DNA of 34,581 nt from Candidatus Methanoperedentaceae archaeon (GTDB lineage Archaea > Halobacteriota > Methanosarcinia > Methanosarcinales > Methanoperedenaceae), in the NCBI GenBank assembly GCA_003104905.1, contig PQAS01000008.1:1-34581 (forward strand). Direction: 5' to 3'. The notes under the pieces were generated by a model that saw only the letters and a list, made by a program, of their open reading frames with translations, did no database searches and was not told where the DNA came from. Below, in pieces: positions 26,951 to 34,581 of the stretch. A program made the translations under genes and the position numbers. Within the stretch, counting starts at the first letter, position 1. Each line of letters starts with the position of its first letter.

Positions 26951-27309
26951 TAGAAAATAGCTATTTAAAAATAATAAGCGGGTTGATGAGCTGACCCCTG
27001 GGAAATCTTCCCCGGGCCTGCAGAACCCTTGCAACACAAACTTTTGTAATTGCTTTTCTACAGATTGCGCTCCATGCGCTTTCTCATGGCACCCAACAGG
27101 TGAAATCCCAGTCGAGCCATTTCCTTTTAGACCATGTATGGCCACAGGACATTTACGCCCGGGAAACTTGGAAATTCTATTCATATTTCCAATATGGCTT
27201 TTCTGCCGATTTCATGCTAGCTCATCATAGCGTGCGCCATATCAAACACATTCTTGATATGGTAAATGATTATTTTCTTTTATCATGATTAATAGTTTTT
27301 GGTAACAAA
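26951..27309. other. stem-rich intergenic region, possible structured RNA
   Basis: There is no convincing gene in these 359 bases, yet stems are unusually frequent. AAATAGCTATTT is a perfect palindrome near 26956. GCGGG pairs with CCTGC around 26979-27022, enclosing CCTGGG/CCCGGG. GCAAcACAAA pairs with TTTGTaaTTGC at 27031-27053. TTGGAAAT/ATTTCCAA spans 27168-27192. CATGCTA/TAGCGTG spans about 27213-27234. CCATATCAA/TTGATATGG spans 27237-27262 and is followed by T-rich DNA. It could be a non-coding RNA of about 300 bases; the strand cannot be decided. It does not show the conserved cores of RNase P or SRP RNA that I know. Confidence 0.35.
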
Positions 27310-27561
27310 TTAGATAACTATTCCCATATCCGCCAAAATGTCCTTTGCTATAACAAGCGATTCTTCTTTGCTTTTTGCTTTGATGAGCATCCTGCCGCTT
27401 GGATACATCGAGACGTCCACTCCCTTATATGTCATTAATAACAAGTGTTTTGTTGACACTTTAGGATTGAAAAGGCAACTTGCCATGTTCAAATCGATAG
27501 TGACATTGGTGCTCACTTCAAATTGCGTTCTTCCCGAGCATAACCTGACTGAAATGACCAT
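27310..27561 (-). CDS. small TBP-like single-repeat protein
   Basis: From ATG 27561 the protein is 83 residues (a longer frame starts at 27600). The C-terminal half, YKGVDVSMYPSGRMLIKAK then SKEESLVIAKDILADMGI, matches the second half of a TATA-binding-protein repeat: a hydrophobic strand, SG(K/R), a strand ending in AKS, then a helix. The N-terminal half (FEVSTNVTIDLNMASCLFN) could be the first strand and helix. Full TBP has two such repeats; this has one. Homology is inferred from pattern only. A shared TATA-like element at 27587-27598 lies between it and the divergent gene. It might act in transcription as a dimer, or be an unrelated protein with the same fold. Confidence 0.6.
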   Translation of the reverse strand: MVISVRLCSGRTQFEVSTNVTIDLNMASCLFNPKVSTKHLLLMTYKGVDVSMYPSGRMLIKAKSKEESLVIAKDILADMGIVI

Positions 27562-27586
27562 ATTTTTAAATCGTGAGATGCAAAGC

Positions 27587-27598
27587 AAATATATAAGC
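27587..27598. promoter_or_regulatory. shared TATA element between divergent genes
   Basis: AAATATATAAGC reads as TATA on both strands. Its centre is about 31 bases from ATG 27561 on the minus strand and 33 from ATG 27625 on the plus strand. Both genes could be transcribed from it, with very short or absent leaders. Confidence 0.4.
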
Positions 27599-27624
27599 AT
27601 GTGTATAAAGTCAATGAAAACAAT

Positions 27625-28149
27625 ATGATGGGTAGATATGTATCAATATTAGCCATATCCCTGGTAATTCTTGCATTTTCAGGATCAGCAGCAAGCGACA
27701 CTATACTTAACGGGACCGGTTTTTATCTTGCAACAGGAGATTCGTACGGTCTTTCCCAGGGATACATAATAAAAATAAAAAGTGTAAGCAATGAAGGTTC
27801 GGTCTGGCTTGAATTAGAATCAGATAACAAAATCGTAAAAAGTGAGATCATAAATCTCAAAGGTAATTTTACATATATTAAGACGAACCGGACAATACTA
27901 TCCCTTAAAGTCGATAATATATATTCAGGTCCCGGAGACGCGAAGCTGGTTTCTTTTTTTCCTGTGTATCAATACATTGATCCTGACATGCCCGCACCAA
28001 GAATTATCGAAATAACACCTGTAGAGACTTCATACCTGGATAACATCAGTGCACCCGCACTAAAACAGATAATTTCCGAACAAGTGATATGGTCGGCTGT
28101 GATTATTTTAATACTTATCCTATTTTATGTAATCCGTAAATTATGGTGA
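27625..28149 (+). CDS. S-layer-like domain protein with C-terminal membrane anchor
   Basis: From ATG 27625 the protein is 174 residues (ATG 27601 gives a longer form that spoils the signal peptide). A signal peptide covers about residues 1-23 (SILAISLVILAFSGSAA). The middle (GYIIKIKSVSNEGSVWLELESD, in part KSVSNEGSVWLELE, then IINLKGNFTYI and YQYID) resembles the beta-sandwich repeat of Methanosarcina S-layer proteins (DUF1608). A single helix VIWSAVIILILILFYVIRKLW at the end anchors it, positive side inward. It is probably a small cell-envelope protein. It lies 4 bases ahead of pelA and is likely co-transcribed. Confidence 0.65.
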   Translation: MMGRYVSILAISLVILAFSGSAASDTILNGTGFYLATGDSYGLSQGYIIKIKSVSNEGSVWLELESDNKIVKSEIINLKGNFTYIKTNRTILSLKVDNIYSGPGDAKLVSFFPVYQYIDPDMPAPRIIEITPVETSYLDNISAPALKQIISEQVIWSAVIILILILFYVIRKLW

Positions 28150-28153
28150 TGGA

Positions 28154-29200
28154 ATGAAGCAATTGAAAAAAAATTTGCGGGGAAATGAAGGCGAAATATC
28201 ACTAACAATAGAATCATTGGATGACATGTGGCATCTGAAATACATACTGGAGCCCCAGGACATCGTTTTTGCATTCACAAAAAGGCGTATTGAGGGAGCT
28301 ACGGACAAACTCAGGCCTGAAAAAGCCGATAAGAAAACAGTGCGCCTCGGGATCCAGGTCGAGAAAGTAGAATTCCATAAGTTCTCAAACCGCCTGCGGG
28401 TGCATGGGACTATTATTGATGGAATTGATGCGGGCGCATACCATACAATTAATATTGAAGAGGGCAGCGAAATTTCCATAATAAAGAAATGGAAGAGCGA
28501 TCAGTTAGAAAGGATCAAAGAAGCACAAATCGCATCCATGCGTCCAAAAGTAATTATCGCAACAATAGAAGAGGGAGAAGCATCCATAGGACTTGTAAGG
28601 CAGTTCGGGGTTGAAGAATCATCATCGCTTCGGCAATCACTTGGAAAAGGCGAAGGTAATACACGCAACGAATTCTTCGGAGAACTTGCTTCACAGTTAA
28701 AATGGGCGGCAGAAAAAGTTGATGCGGTTATACTTGCAGGACCTGGATTCACAAAAGAGGATTTTTTTGAGTTCATAAGGAAAAAGGAACCTGAACTCAC
28801 AAAAAAAGCTGTTCTTGAGGATACGACTTCAATAGGAGTATCCGGATTTCAGGAGGTACTTCGAAGAGGTGCCGTAGACAGGATAGTGGAAGAATCAAGA
28901 ATTGGGCGGGAAGCATTGCTCATCGAGGAATTGATGAAAGAGATATCGATCAACGGGAAAGTATCTTATGGGATGGCGGATGTCAGGAATGCACAGGACC
29001 TTGGCGCCATACATACCCTGTTGATAACCGATGAACTGCTTCGCACCGAACGCGAAGGCAAATCTATTGATGGATTTCTAAAAGATGTGGAACATTCACA
29101 GGGAAAAATAGTCGTATTTAGCACTGAGTTTGAGCCTGGAAAGAAGCTGGAATCACTGGGAGGCATAGCGGCACTTTTGCGTTTCCGGGTGAATCCATGA
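28154..29200 (+). CDS. pelA: mRNA surveillance protein Pelota
   Basis: The 348-residue archaeal Dom34/Pelota recognises stalled ribosomes and, with aEF-1alpha and ABCE1, splits them. It has the N-terminal Sm-like domain (DDMWHLKYILEPQDIVFA, in part DDMWHLKYIL; RRIEGATDKLRPEK), a central domain with VILAGPGFTKEDFFEFI, and a C-terminal L30e-like domain with AIHTLLITDELLR. It lacks the release-factor GGQ, as expected. GGTGAT precedes ATG 28154 closely. The next gene overlaps its stop codon. Confidence 0.95.
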   Translation: MKQLKKNLRGNEGEISLTIESLDDMWHLKYILEPQDIVFAFTKRRIEGATDKLRPEKADKKTVRLGIQVEKVEFHKFSNRLRVHGTIIDGIDAGAYHTINIEEGSEISIIKKWKSDQLERIKEAQIASMRPKVIIATIEEGEASIGLVRQFGVEESSSLRQSLGKGEGNTRNEFFGELASQLKWAAEKVDAVILAGPGFTKEDFFEFIRKKEPELTKKAVLEDTTSIGVSGFQEVLRRGAVDRIVEESRIGREALLIEELMKEISINGKVSYGMADVRNAQDLGAIHTLLITDELLRTEREGKSIDGFLKDVEHSQGKIVVFSTEFEPGKKLESLGGIAALLRFRVNP

Positions 29201-29859
29201 GCCTAAAGAAAGCAGCTATCGATATCAGGTATCTTCTTGACAATGGATACCCGCCCAAAAGTGCTGTGGGATTCGTATGCGATCACTACAGGCTGGATGG
29301 GGATTCAAGGCATATTCTTTCAAGGGCAGTAATCGCTGGTTCCATATGCGAAAAAAGACACAAAAAATTCCTGCCCTGCGATAAGATTCGTGGGGAAGAT
29401 ATCATAATTGACGGGTATAATATAATAATCGGAATGGAAAGTATCCTTGAGAATAAGGCAATCCTTTGCGATGATGGAGTTATAAGGGACATAAAGGGAG
29501 TATTCAGGAATTTCAGGGCTTCAGAGAATACACATAAAGCCATAGAATTGATTTTATCGTTCTTGAAAGAAAAAAGCCCTTCACAAGTATTTTTTCTCTT
29601 TGATTCACAGATCAGTAAAAGTGGTGAGCTTGCGAAATTGCTTGGTGAAAAAATCCCTGGATCAGGATTGAAAGGAAATGCCAATACATCGAGACATGTA
29701 GATCATGATTTGAAAATTTCTCATTATATTGTGGCTTCAAGTGATGGCGTGATAATAGATACTGCCGAAAAAGTCATTAATTTCCTTTTTTGCATTATAT
29801 GCGAAAAACCTTATCTTGATGCGAAGATTGAAGAAGCGGGAAAATTTTATGGAAGGTAG
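29197..29859 (+). CDS. DUF434 family protein
   Basis: The 220-residue protein matches the archaeal DUF434 (COG2454) family: KKAAIDIRYLLDNGYPPKSAVGFV, in part AIDIRYLLDNGYP, at the start, then IIIDGYNIIIGMESIL and a C-terminal FFLFDSQISKSGELAKLL with conserved Asp residues. The DGYN and FLFD acidic motifs are reminiscent of PIN/NYN nucleases, so an RNA-related role is possible but unproved. Its ATG overlaps the pelA stop (ATGA), and mptN starts one base after its stop, so the three are translationally linked. Confidence 0.8.
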   Translation: MSLKKAAIDIRYLLDNGYPPKSAVGFVCDHYRLDGDSRHILSRAVIAGSICEKRHKKFLPCDKIRGEDIIIDGYNIIIGMESILENKAILCDDGVIRDIKGVFRNFRASENTHKAIELILSFLKEKSPSQVFFLFDSQISKSGELAKLLGEKIPGSGLKGNANTSRHVDHDLKISHYIVASSDGVIIDTAEKVINFLFCIICEKPYLDAKIEEAGKFYGR

Positions 29860-29860
29860 G

Positions 29861-30733
29861 ATGAAAAGGATAGGTATCTCAGTAACAGACCCGACAGATT
29901 GGACCGGTATTGCCCTTTCTAATTCCGTTACTCGATCCGGGGCGCAAGCTCTGACTTTTAGCTTCAGTGAAGCGACTTCAGATATTTCATCGGGTAAATT
30001 TCATTCGGGAAAAATCGATCTTACAACACTTGACGCTATTCTCGTTAGAGACCTTGGACCTGCGACACGTAACGATGTTTCCTTCAGGTTCGATATTCTC
30101 TGCCAGCTTGAGGATCTTGGAATTGCTGTAATCAATTCACCCGTTTCCATTATGAGATCAGCCAATAAATATGTTTCAAGTTATATGTTCCGCAAGAATG
30201 GGATCGCAACTCCACGAACATTGGTGACGAATTGCCGGGAGGAAGCGCTTCTGGCATTGGAGTCTTTCGGACGCGCTGTTGTGAAGCCTGTGTTCGGGTA
30301 TAAAGGGATTGGGGTAGAATGCGTGAAAAACGATGACAAAGGGGTACAAAAACTCAATGTGCTGCTTGAAAAAAACGGTCTTGTATATTTGCAGGAGTTT
30401 ATCCCTAATCCCGGAAGGGATATCAGGGTGTTTGTTGTGAATAACAAAGTAACAGGCTCAATTTACAGGATAGCTCCAGAGGGGAGCTGGATCAATAACC
30501 TGAGCCAGGGCGGTACCGCAAAATCCTGCAAATTGACGTCCGAACAGGAAAAATTAAGCCTGAAAGCCTCTAAGGTTATTGGAACCACCTATGCGGGCGT
30601 GGATATTATCGAAGGTGACAGACCTTATGTCCTTGAGATCAATGGAACGCCCTCAGGTAAAGGCATATTTGAGGCATGCGGGGTGGATGTAACCATCGGA
30701 ATAACTGAATATCTGATGGATCAAATTAATTGA
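29861..30733 (+). CDS. mptN: RimK-type glutamate ligase, probable MptN
   Basis: The 290-residue ATP-grasp enzyme has GRAVVKPVFGYKGIGVECV (VVKPVFGYKGIGV), LVYLQEFIPNPGRDIRVFVV (in part YLQEFIPNPGRDIRVFV), and DIIEGDRPYVLEINGTPSGKG, in part YVLEINGTPSGKG, with the metal-binding Glu-x-Asn. The closest known function is tetrahydromethanopterin:alpha-L-glutamate ligase, which yields tetrahydrosarcinapterin, the form used in Methanosarcinales; CofF (F420 glutamylation) is the main alternative. ATG 29861 is preferred over upstream ATGs because GGAAGG lies just before it and the start directly follows the DUF434 stop. T-rich DNA follows the gene. Confidence 0.8.
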   Translation: MKRIGISVTDPTDWTGIALSNSVTRSGAQALTFSFSEATSDISSGKFHSGKIDLTTLDAILVRDLGPATRNDVSFRFDILCQLEDLGIAVINSPVSIMRSANKYVSSYMFRKNGIATPRTLVTNCREEALLALESFGRAVVKPVFGYKGIGVECVKNDDKGVQKLNVLLEKNGLVYLQEFIPNPGRDIRVFVVNNKVTGSIYRIAPEGSWINNLSQGGTAKSCKLTSEQEKLSLKASKVIGTTYAGVDIIEGDRPYVLEINGTPSGKGIFEACGVDVTIGITEYLMDQIN

Positions 30734-30777
30734 AAAAAACTTAATTATCTTTTTGTAATTCTCGTTTTGGCTGAAAT

Positions 30778-30787
30778 CTTTAATAAC
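30778..30787 (+). promoter_or_regulatory. TATA box of the Ig-like membrane-protein gene
   Basis: CTTTAATAAC is centred about 30 bases before ATG 30813. No ribosome site is visible, suggesting a leaderless or near-leaderless mRNA. Confidence 0.4.
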
Positions 30788-30812
30788 ATGAACCCTATTA
30801 GAACCCAAAAAT

Positions 30813-32075
30813 ATGCCTTCTTTTTTCAACGATGATAGCGCTTCTATTGAAATCCCCATCAGACTTGTAGTATATGTGATCCTTACTGGTGCCATACTGG
30901 GGATCTTTGCTGTCGGACTATCAAATATCTGGCCTGGCATGACCACCAATACTATGGAAAAGCAAATAGGTGAAATAAAAGTCTCATTGACTGCAATGCA
31001 AAATGGGGGTGCGCGTAATTTGATCGATGCTGATTCTCCTGCCGGAAATATTCGCACACTAATGATAAAGATCCCGGAGGATGTGGATTATCTTGCTTTT
31101 GGGGCGGATCCTGACCCTGATAATGACCTTAACCTCACAAATACGCCCGAAGGAATGCTCACCGAGAAAGGAAATGTTATTTTCTACAATGGGAAAAACG
31201 GGAAGATCAGGGTTCCACTTGATGATTATATCGAACTTCGAGAAGGGCGACTTGAGAGCGCAAGATGGGTCCTTAATGAGATCGGAGGAAAACAATACGG
31301 AGTTGTTCTGACTGGAGAAGGAAATTATGAAATGACATTTGAACTGGTTTATGATCCCATCTCAAAAGAAAAATATACCCTTGTTCATCTGACCGACGAA
31401 TTAAATGCATATATAAATCTTTACGATCCGGCGGTCCTGCCAAACAACCTCTGGGTTTCCGTGAACCCGGGGTATATATCGGCAGATGGGATTACCAATG
31501 CGGAAATCCTGATCAAGTTAAAGGATAAAAAAGGCAGGGATGCGCCAAATGATGGGATTAACATAAATTTATCAGCATCGCTTGGAAATCTCTCAGGATC
31601 GAACCTGACAACCTTCAAAGGAACAGCGATAGCCACCATTAATTCAGACATGGTTGGAACTTCTTTGATAACAGCAACTTCACCGGGATTAAATCCGGGC
31701 TCAAGCTATTTGACAATAAAGCCAGTACCAATAATCATTGAATTTAACCGGTGGATATATGATGAAGATGAAAAACTCAATGGCCAATTCTTTACAGACC
31801 AGGAATTAGAATATAGTATTTCATTTACGGGATACGGATCAAAATTCTCGGTGCCCCTGGCAGGGGCCTGGTGGCCCAATGTAAGTATAGTGATCGATGG
31901 GATAAAACTTGGTGAAGAAATAATAGACAGTGAATCCACTATTTCCAGGACATTCATACAGGCAACATTGCCGGCTGGCAGCCATAACTTGAATATCAGT
32001 TTAAAAAATGATAAATATCTTCCATTATTGGGGGATACAAATATTTATGTCGGAAAAATAGTCCTTTCAGGTTGA
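30813..32075 (+). CDS. membrane-anchored protein with Ig-like domain
   Basis: The 420-residue protein starts with DDSASIEIPIRLVVYVILTGAILGIFAVGLSNI: a short acidic head and one membrane helix at about 15-38, like archaeal pilin-type or envelope proteins (quoted in part: RLVVYVILTGAILGIF). Residues 50-200 form a beta-rich domain found in Methanosarcinales relatives. Residues about 205-300 look like an invasin/Big_1 Ig-like domain (NLWVSVNPGYISADGITNA; GTAIATINSDMVGTSLITATS, in part ATINSDMVGTSLIT). The C-terminal 110 residues are another beta domain. It is probably exposed outside the cell; the function is unknown. It has its own promoter. Confidence 0.7.
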   Translation: MPSFFNDDSASIEIPIRLVVYVILTGAILGIFAVGLSNIWPGMTTNTMEKQIGEIKVSLTAMQNGGARNLIDADSPAGNIRTLMIKIPEDVDYLAFGADPDPDNDLNLTNTPEGMLTEKGNVIFYNGKNGKIRVPLDDYIELREGRLESARWVLNEIGGKQYGVVLTGEGNYEMTFELVYDPISKEKYTLVHLTDELNAYINLYDPAVLPNNLWVSVNPGYISADGITNAEILIKLKDKKGRDAPNDGININLSASLGNLSGSNLTTFKGTAIATINSDMVGTSLITATSPGLNPGSSYLTIKPVPIIIEFNRWIYDEDEKLNGQFFTDQELEYSISFTGYGSKFSVPLAGAWWPNVSIVIDGIKLGEEIIDSESTISRTFIQATLPAGSHNLNISLKNDKYLPLLGDTNIYVGKIVLSG

Positions 32076-32151
32076 ACGTTCAATTCATCTTTATTGCCTT
32101 TTCCGTAAATTATAAGTCCATTAATAAACTCTTGGAACATGATTTGAGAGC

Positions 32152-33339
32152 ATGGACCTTAACAAATACAAAAACCTTACTCGCGGCGTTTCTGACACTT
32201 ATGTGAACGTACACCCCATCCAGCGAGGTGGTGTCCTGACAGCAGAAGCGCGAAAAGCCCTTCTTGAATTCGGTGATGGCTATTCAGTATGCGATTATTG
32301 TTTCGAATCAAGAGTCGATCTTGTGGATAAGCCTCCGGTTCACGATTTTACAGCAGATGTCGCGGAATTCCTTAATATGGACGATGTCAGGTTCACTGCA
32401 GGCTGCCGACATGCGAAATGGGCGGTAATGCATATGGTTTGCGAGCCGGGCGATACTGTCGTGGTGGATGCTCTTGCCCATTATACTTCATATCTTGCAG
32501 CAGAGGCGAACAAGTTGAATATTGTAGAAGTTCCGCACAATGGTTATCCCAGATTTGAAATCGATGCCCAGGGGTATGCCAGTAAATTTGAAGAGGTAGA
32601 GCAAAAGACCGGAAAACTCCCCTCGATTGCAGTCCTCACACATGTGGATTACAGGTACGGCAATATTGCCGATGCAGAGGAAGTGGGTAAAATATGCAAA
32701 GAATATGGTGTCCCATTCCTGCTTAATACAGCCTATTCATCAGGTATAATGCCTGTTGATGGCAAGAAGCTACATGTGGATTTTCTTTGCGGTTCGGGGC
32801 ACAAAAGCTGGGCAGCATCGGCGCCTATCGGAATACTTGCAACGACTTATGAATGGAGCAGCAAAGTTTTCAACAAATCAACCTGCAGGGGCGACTGGAG
32901 CGGACGCGGTTTCTCAAAAAAAGAAGTCGCATTGTTCGGATGCTCCCCTGTATTTGGGGCGCCTGTTGCAACGCTTATGGCGTCCTTTCCCGCAGTGGTA
33001 GAACGTGTAAGTCGCTGGGACGAAGAGGTAAAAAATGCGCAGTATTTTGTAAATGAACTTGAAAAGATAGAGGGATTTCACCAGATGGGCGTCAAGCCAA
33101 AACAGCATCCTCTTATGAACTTTGAAAGCCTCCCGCTTCATGAGATCGCCCAAAAAGATAAGCGCAGGGGATATTTCCTTTATCATGAATTAAAAAAGAG
33201 AAAGATAGTCGGTCTTCACCCCGGTATGAGCAAGAATTTCAAGATCAATACGTACGGCTTGAAGCGCGAACAGATCGAATATGTAGCCGGCGCTTTCAAG
33301 GATATAGCAAGAGAAAACGGAATAAAAGTAGAGGAATAA
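32152..33339 (+). CDS. pscS: O-phosphoseryl-tRNA:Cys-tRNA synthase
   Basis: This 395-residue PLP enzyme (SepCysS) converts Sep-tRNA-Cys to Cys-tRNA-Cys, the second step of the tRNA-dependent cysteine route of methanogens. The PLP lysine is Lys218 in GSGHKSWAASAPIG. The active-site cysteines are Cys47 and Cys50 (VCDYC) and Cys264 (FGCSPVFG), all three conserved as in characterised enzymes, where they form persulfide or a cluster. Length is normal. Its partner SepRS is not in the window. The next gene starts one base after the stop, within the same operon. Confidence 0.95.
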   Translation: MDLNKYKNLTRGVSDTYVNVHPIQRGGVLTAEARKALLEFGDGYSVCDYCFESRVDLVDKPPVHDFTADVAEFLNMDDVRFTAGCRHAKWAVMHMVCEPGDTVVVDALAHYTSYLAAEANKLNIVEVPHNGYPRFEIDAQGYASKFEEVEQKTGKLPSIAVLTHVDYRYGNIADAEEVGKICKEYGVPFLLNTAYSSGIMPVDGKKLHVDFLCGSGHKSWAASAPIGILATTYEWSSKVFNKSTCRGDWSGRGFSKKEVALFGCSPVFGAPVATLMASFPAVVERVSRWDEEVKNAQYFVNELEKIEGFHQMGVKPKQHPLMNFESLPLHEIAQKDKRRGYFLYHELKKRKIVGLHPGMSKNFKINTYGLKREQIEYVAGAFKDIARENGIKVEE

Positions 33340-33340
33340 G

Positions 33341-34351
33341 ATGAAATATGCAGAATTGTCAATGAAATTCAGGAAATTTTTTGAACTTCCTTCTTCACCT
33401 GTTGCCATCAGGATCATTAATGACAGCTCCGAACAAAAAACAAGCAGCCAGCCTATGCGCTTTTGTGAAATGGTAAGAAGAAGCGCGTTTTACGGGGAAA
33501 GTTTTGTCTTTAGCGTAGAAGAACTTACATGCACAAGCGCAGAACTTGCTCTTGGCTTCACAGAGCCAAGTTACGGTGAGGTATATCCCCGCATAAAACC
33601 GGCAAATACGAAATTAGTAAGCGTTAGTGTCCTTGAAAAGACGGATAAAAAACCAGATGTGGTTGTGATAGTTGGAAATCCCAGGAAAATTATGCGTGTA
33701 TCTACAATTTTGGCGCAATTACACGAAAAACAACCTGTTGAGGCAAAGTTCAAAGGTGAGTTTGCGGTTTGCGGTGAGTGTACTGCTATTCCTTTTATGG
33801 AGAAAAAGGTAAACCTCTCGCTTCTGTGTAACGGAGCAAGGATGTTCTCAGGATATCGTGATGATGAGATCGTAATGGGTTTTCCGCTTGATGATTTTGT
33901 TCGCATATCCGAAAGCACGGAAGAAAAAGAGATAACAAGCGCATTATGCGGCTGTATTATGGATGACATCCCCGCAGGTGCAGTTTCTGCTATTGAAAAA
34001 ATAGGATTCGGGAAAGGGACAGACCAGTTCTTCGGACGTTTCGGGAATGAAATAGTTAGATTATACACACCCAAGGAAAAGGATGGAAAAATCACATCTC
34101 TGACACTTCATATACCGATAAAATTCAAAGACAGCCAGACTGCCTCCCTGGTAAATGATAAGGCAAAACTTGAGAAGCCATTGCTTCATCGGGTCAGGGA
34201 TAATTGGGTTGATATTGCGCTTCCCATTGACCTTGGGGAATCTCTTAACAGGGCAAGTATGCGCGGCGAGAGGTTCGAAGCCCTTATCAAGAACGGTATC
34301 GACACAATCTTAAAGGAAACCGAAAAGGTAAAAAGGAAAACAACGGGATGA
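33341..34351 (+). CDS. DUF169 family protein coupled to SepCysS
   Basis: The 336-residue protein has a DUF169 (COG2043) N-terminal domain with several conserved cysteines: MRFCEMVRRSAFYG, ELTCTSAELALGF, VCGECTAIPF and ALCGCIMDD. The C-terminal 110 residues (TSLTLHIPIKF..., VDIALPIDLGESLNRASMRG, in part ALPIDLGESLNRA) form a second, helical domain. DUF169 has no assigned biochemical function. GAGG at the end of the SepCysS gene is its ribosome site and the two are separated by one base, so they are translationally linked. A role in cysteine, sulfur-transfer or cluster supply for SepCysS is an inference from context. Confidence 0.8.
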   Translation: MKYAELSMKFRKFFELPSSPVAIRIINDSSEQKTSSQPMRFCEMVRRSAFYGESFVFSVEELTCTSAELALGFTEPSYGEVYPRIKPANTKLVSVSVLEKTDKKPDVVVIVGNPRKIMRVSTILAQLHEKQPVEAKFKGEFAVCGECTAIPFMEKKVNLSLLCNGARMFSGYRDDEIVMGFPLDDFVRISESTEEKEITSALCGCIMDDIPAGAVSAIEKIGFGKGTDQFFGRFGNEIVRLYTPKEKDGKITSLTLHIPIKFKDSQTASLVNDKAKLEKPLLHRVRDNWVDIALPIDLGESLNRASMRGERFEALIKNGIDTILKETEKVKRKTTG

Positions 34352-34523
34352 AATAGTTTCATTTCTGTCCTACCAACTCCTATACCAAAAGAAATCCATA
34401 CAGATATTTCATCTAAAATTCTTTGGCTAATTTTTCCATACATTTTGTCATAGCATCCACCTATTATAATGCAGATGATTATATTTTAAGAGGTTTTATT
34501 TATATCTATTGCTCTCATGAATC

Positions 34524-34581
34524 ATGGGTTTCATCGAGAGAGAATTGAAAGAATATATCCTATATTTCGCACATCTCTTTA
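34524..34581 (+). CDS. possible partial gene at the right edge
   Basis: A frame from ATG 34524 (MGFIERELKEYILYFAHLF) remains open to the last base. TTTTATTTATAT at about 34493-34504 is a TATA candidate 25 bases upstream. A second start at ATG 34517 in another frame is also open to the end, so which frame is used, and the product, cannot be decided. Confidence 0.35.
   Translation, partial: MGFIERELKEYILYFAHLF

Noticed and set aside
26822-27184. 120-codon minus-strand frame across the end of the winged-helix gene and the stem-rich region
   Set aside because: Half of it is antisense to a better-supported gene, its start has no ribosome site, and the translation does not resemble a known fold.
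26978-27285. RNase P RNA or SRP RNA in the stem-rich region
   Set aside because: The conserved GAGGAAAGUCC and ACAGA-type motifs of RNase P, and the GGAA-loop/AGCA core of SRP helix 8, are not visible on either strand.
27100-27288. 62-codon plus-strand frame starting at GTG
   Set aside because: The only ribosome-like sequence (AGGTGA) includes the GTG itself, and the frame runs through several strong stems; an RNA or plain intergenic reading is at least as likely.
1-34581. CRISPR array, complete insertion sequence or rRNA gene
   Set aside because: No regularly spaced repeats, no intact transposase and no rRNA-like sequence were seen anywhere in the window.

Overview
The window looks like the chromosome of a methanogen-related euryarchaeon. 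It carries Sep-tRNA:Cys-tRNA synthase, a probable tetrahydromethanopterin glutamate ligase (MptN), a probable methanofuran-pathway kinase (MfnE), archaeal DnaG, family-B DNA polymerase with a C-terminal PIP box, Pelota, aEF-1beta, CDC48/VAT and archaeal ValRS. An S-layer-like domain and an AMP-forming acetyl-CoA synthetase fit Methanosarcinales, possibly a Methanoperedens/ANME-2d type. The order and genus are inference; no ribosomal RNA or methanogenesis gene is present to settle them.

Left end (1-3093). This is a patchwork. Strongly A/T-rich accessory DNA holds an HTH plus zinc-ribbon protein, a secreted zinc metalloprotease and a broken integrase on the minus strand. It surrounds a more ordinary hypothetical gene and a tRNA-Gln(UUG), and looks like the scar of an old integration.

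Core block 1 (3094-13178). purA, cdc48 and a radical SAM gene (amrS) run rightward. A minus-strand pair follows: a LamG/SGNH surface hydrolase, then a QueG-like 4Fe-4S protein. Next comes a dnaG-cobT pair.

Middle (13179-19926). A TrmB-like regulator and a small dicluster ferredoxin are divergent, with a near-perfect palindrome between them. After these come a duplicated DUF350 membrane protein, polB with a DUF89 phosphatase, mfnE, a small zinc protein, aEF-1beta, tRNA-Ala(CGC) and a two-gene operon of tiny Cys-rich proteins.

Right-middle (19944-27300). A GNRA-loop terminator, thi4, a small membrane protein, valS and acs lead to a winged-helix gene. That gene is preceded by a structured leader encoding a 15-residue peptide. 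A hairpin-dense intergenic region follows.

Right end (27310-34581). A single-repeat TBP-like small protein is divergent from an S-layer-like membrane protein. Then come overlapping pelA-DUF434-mptN, a membrane-anchored Ig-like protein, SepCysS with a coupled DUF169 gene, and possibly the start of another gene.

The best candidates for undescribed biology are the leader-peptide/hairpin arrangement at 26350-26423, the stem-rich region 26956-27285, the stand-alone TBP-like half-repeat, the palindrome between regulator and ferredoxin, and the SepCysS-DUF169 pair.
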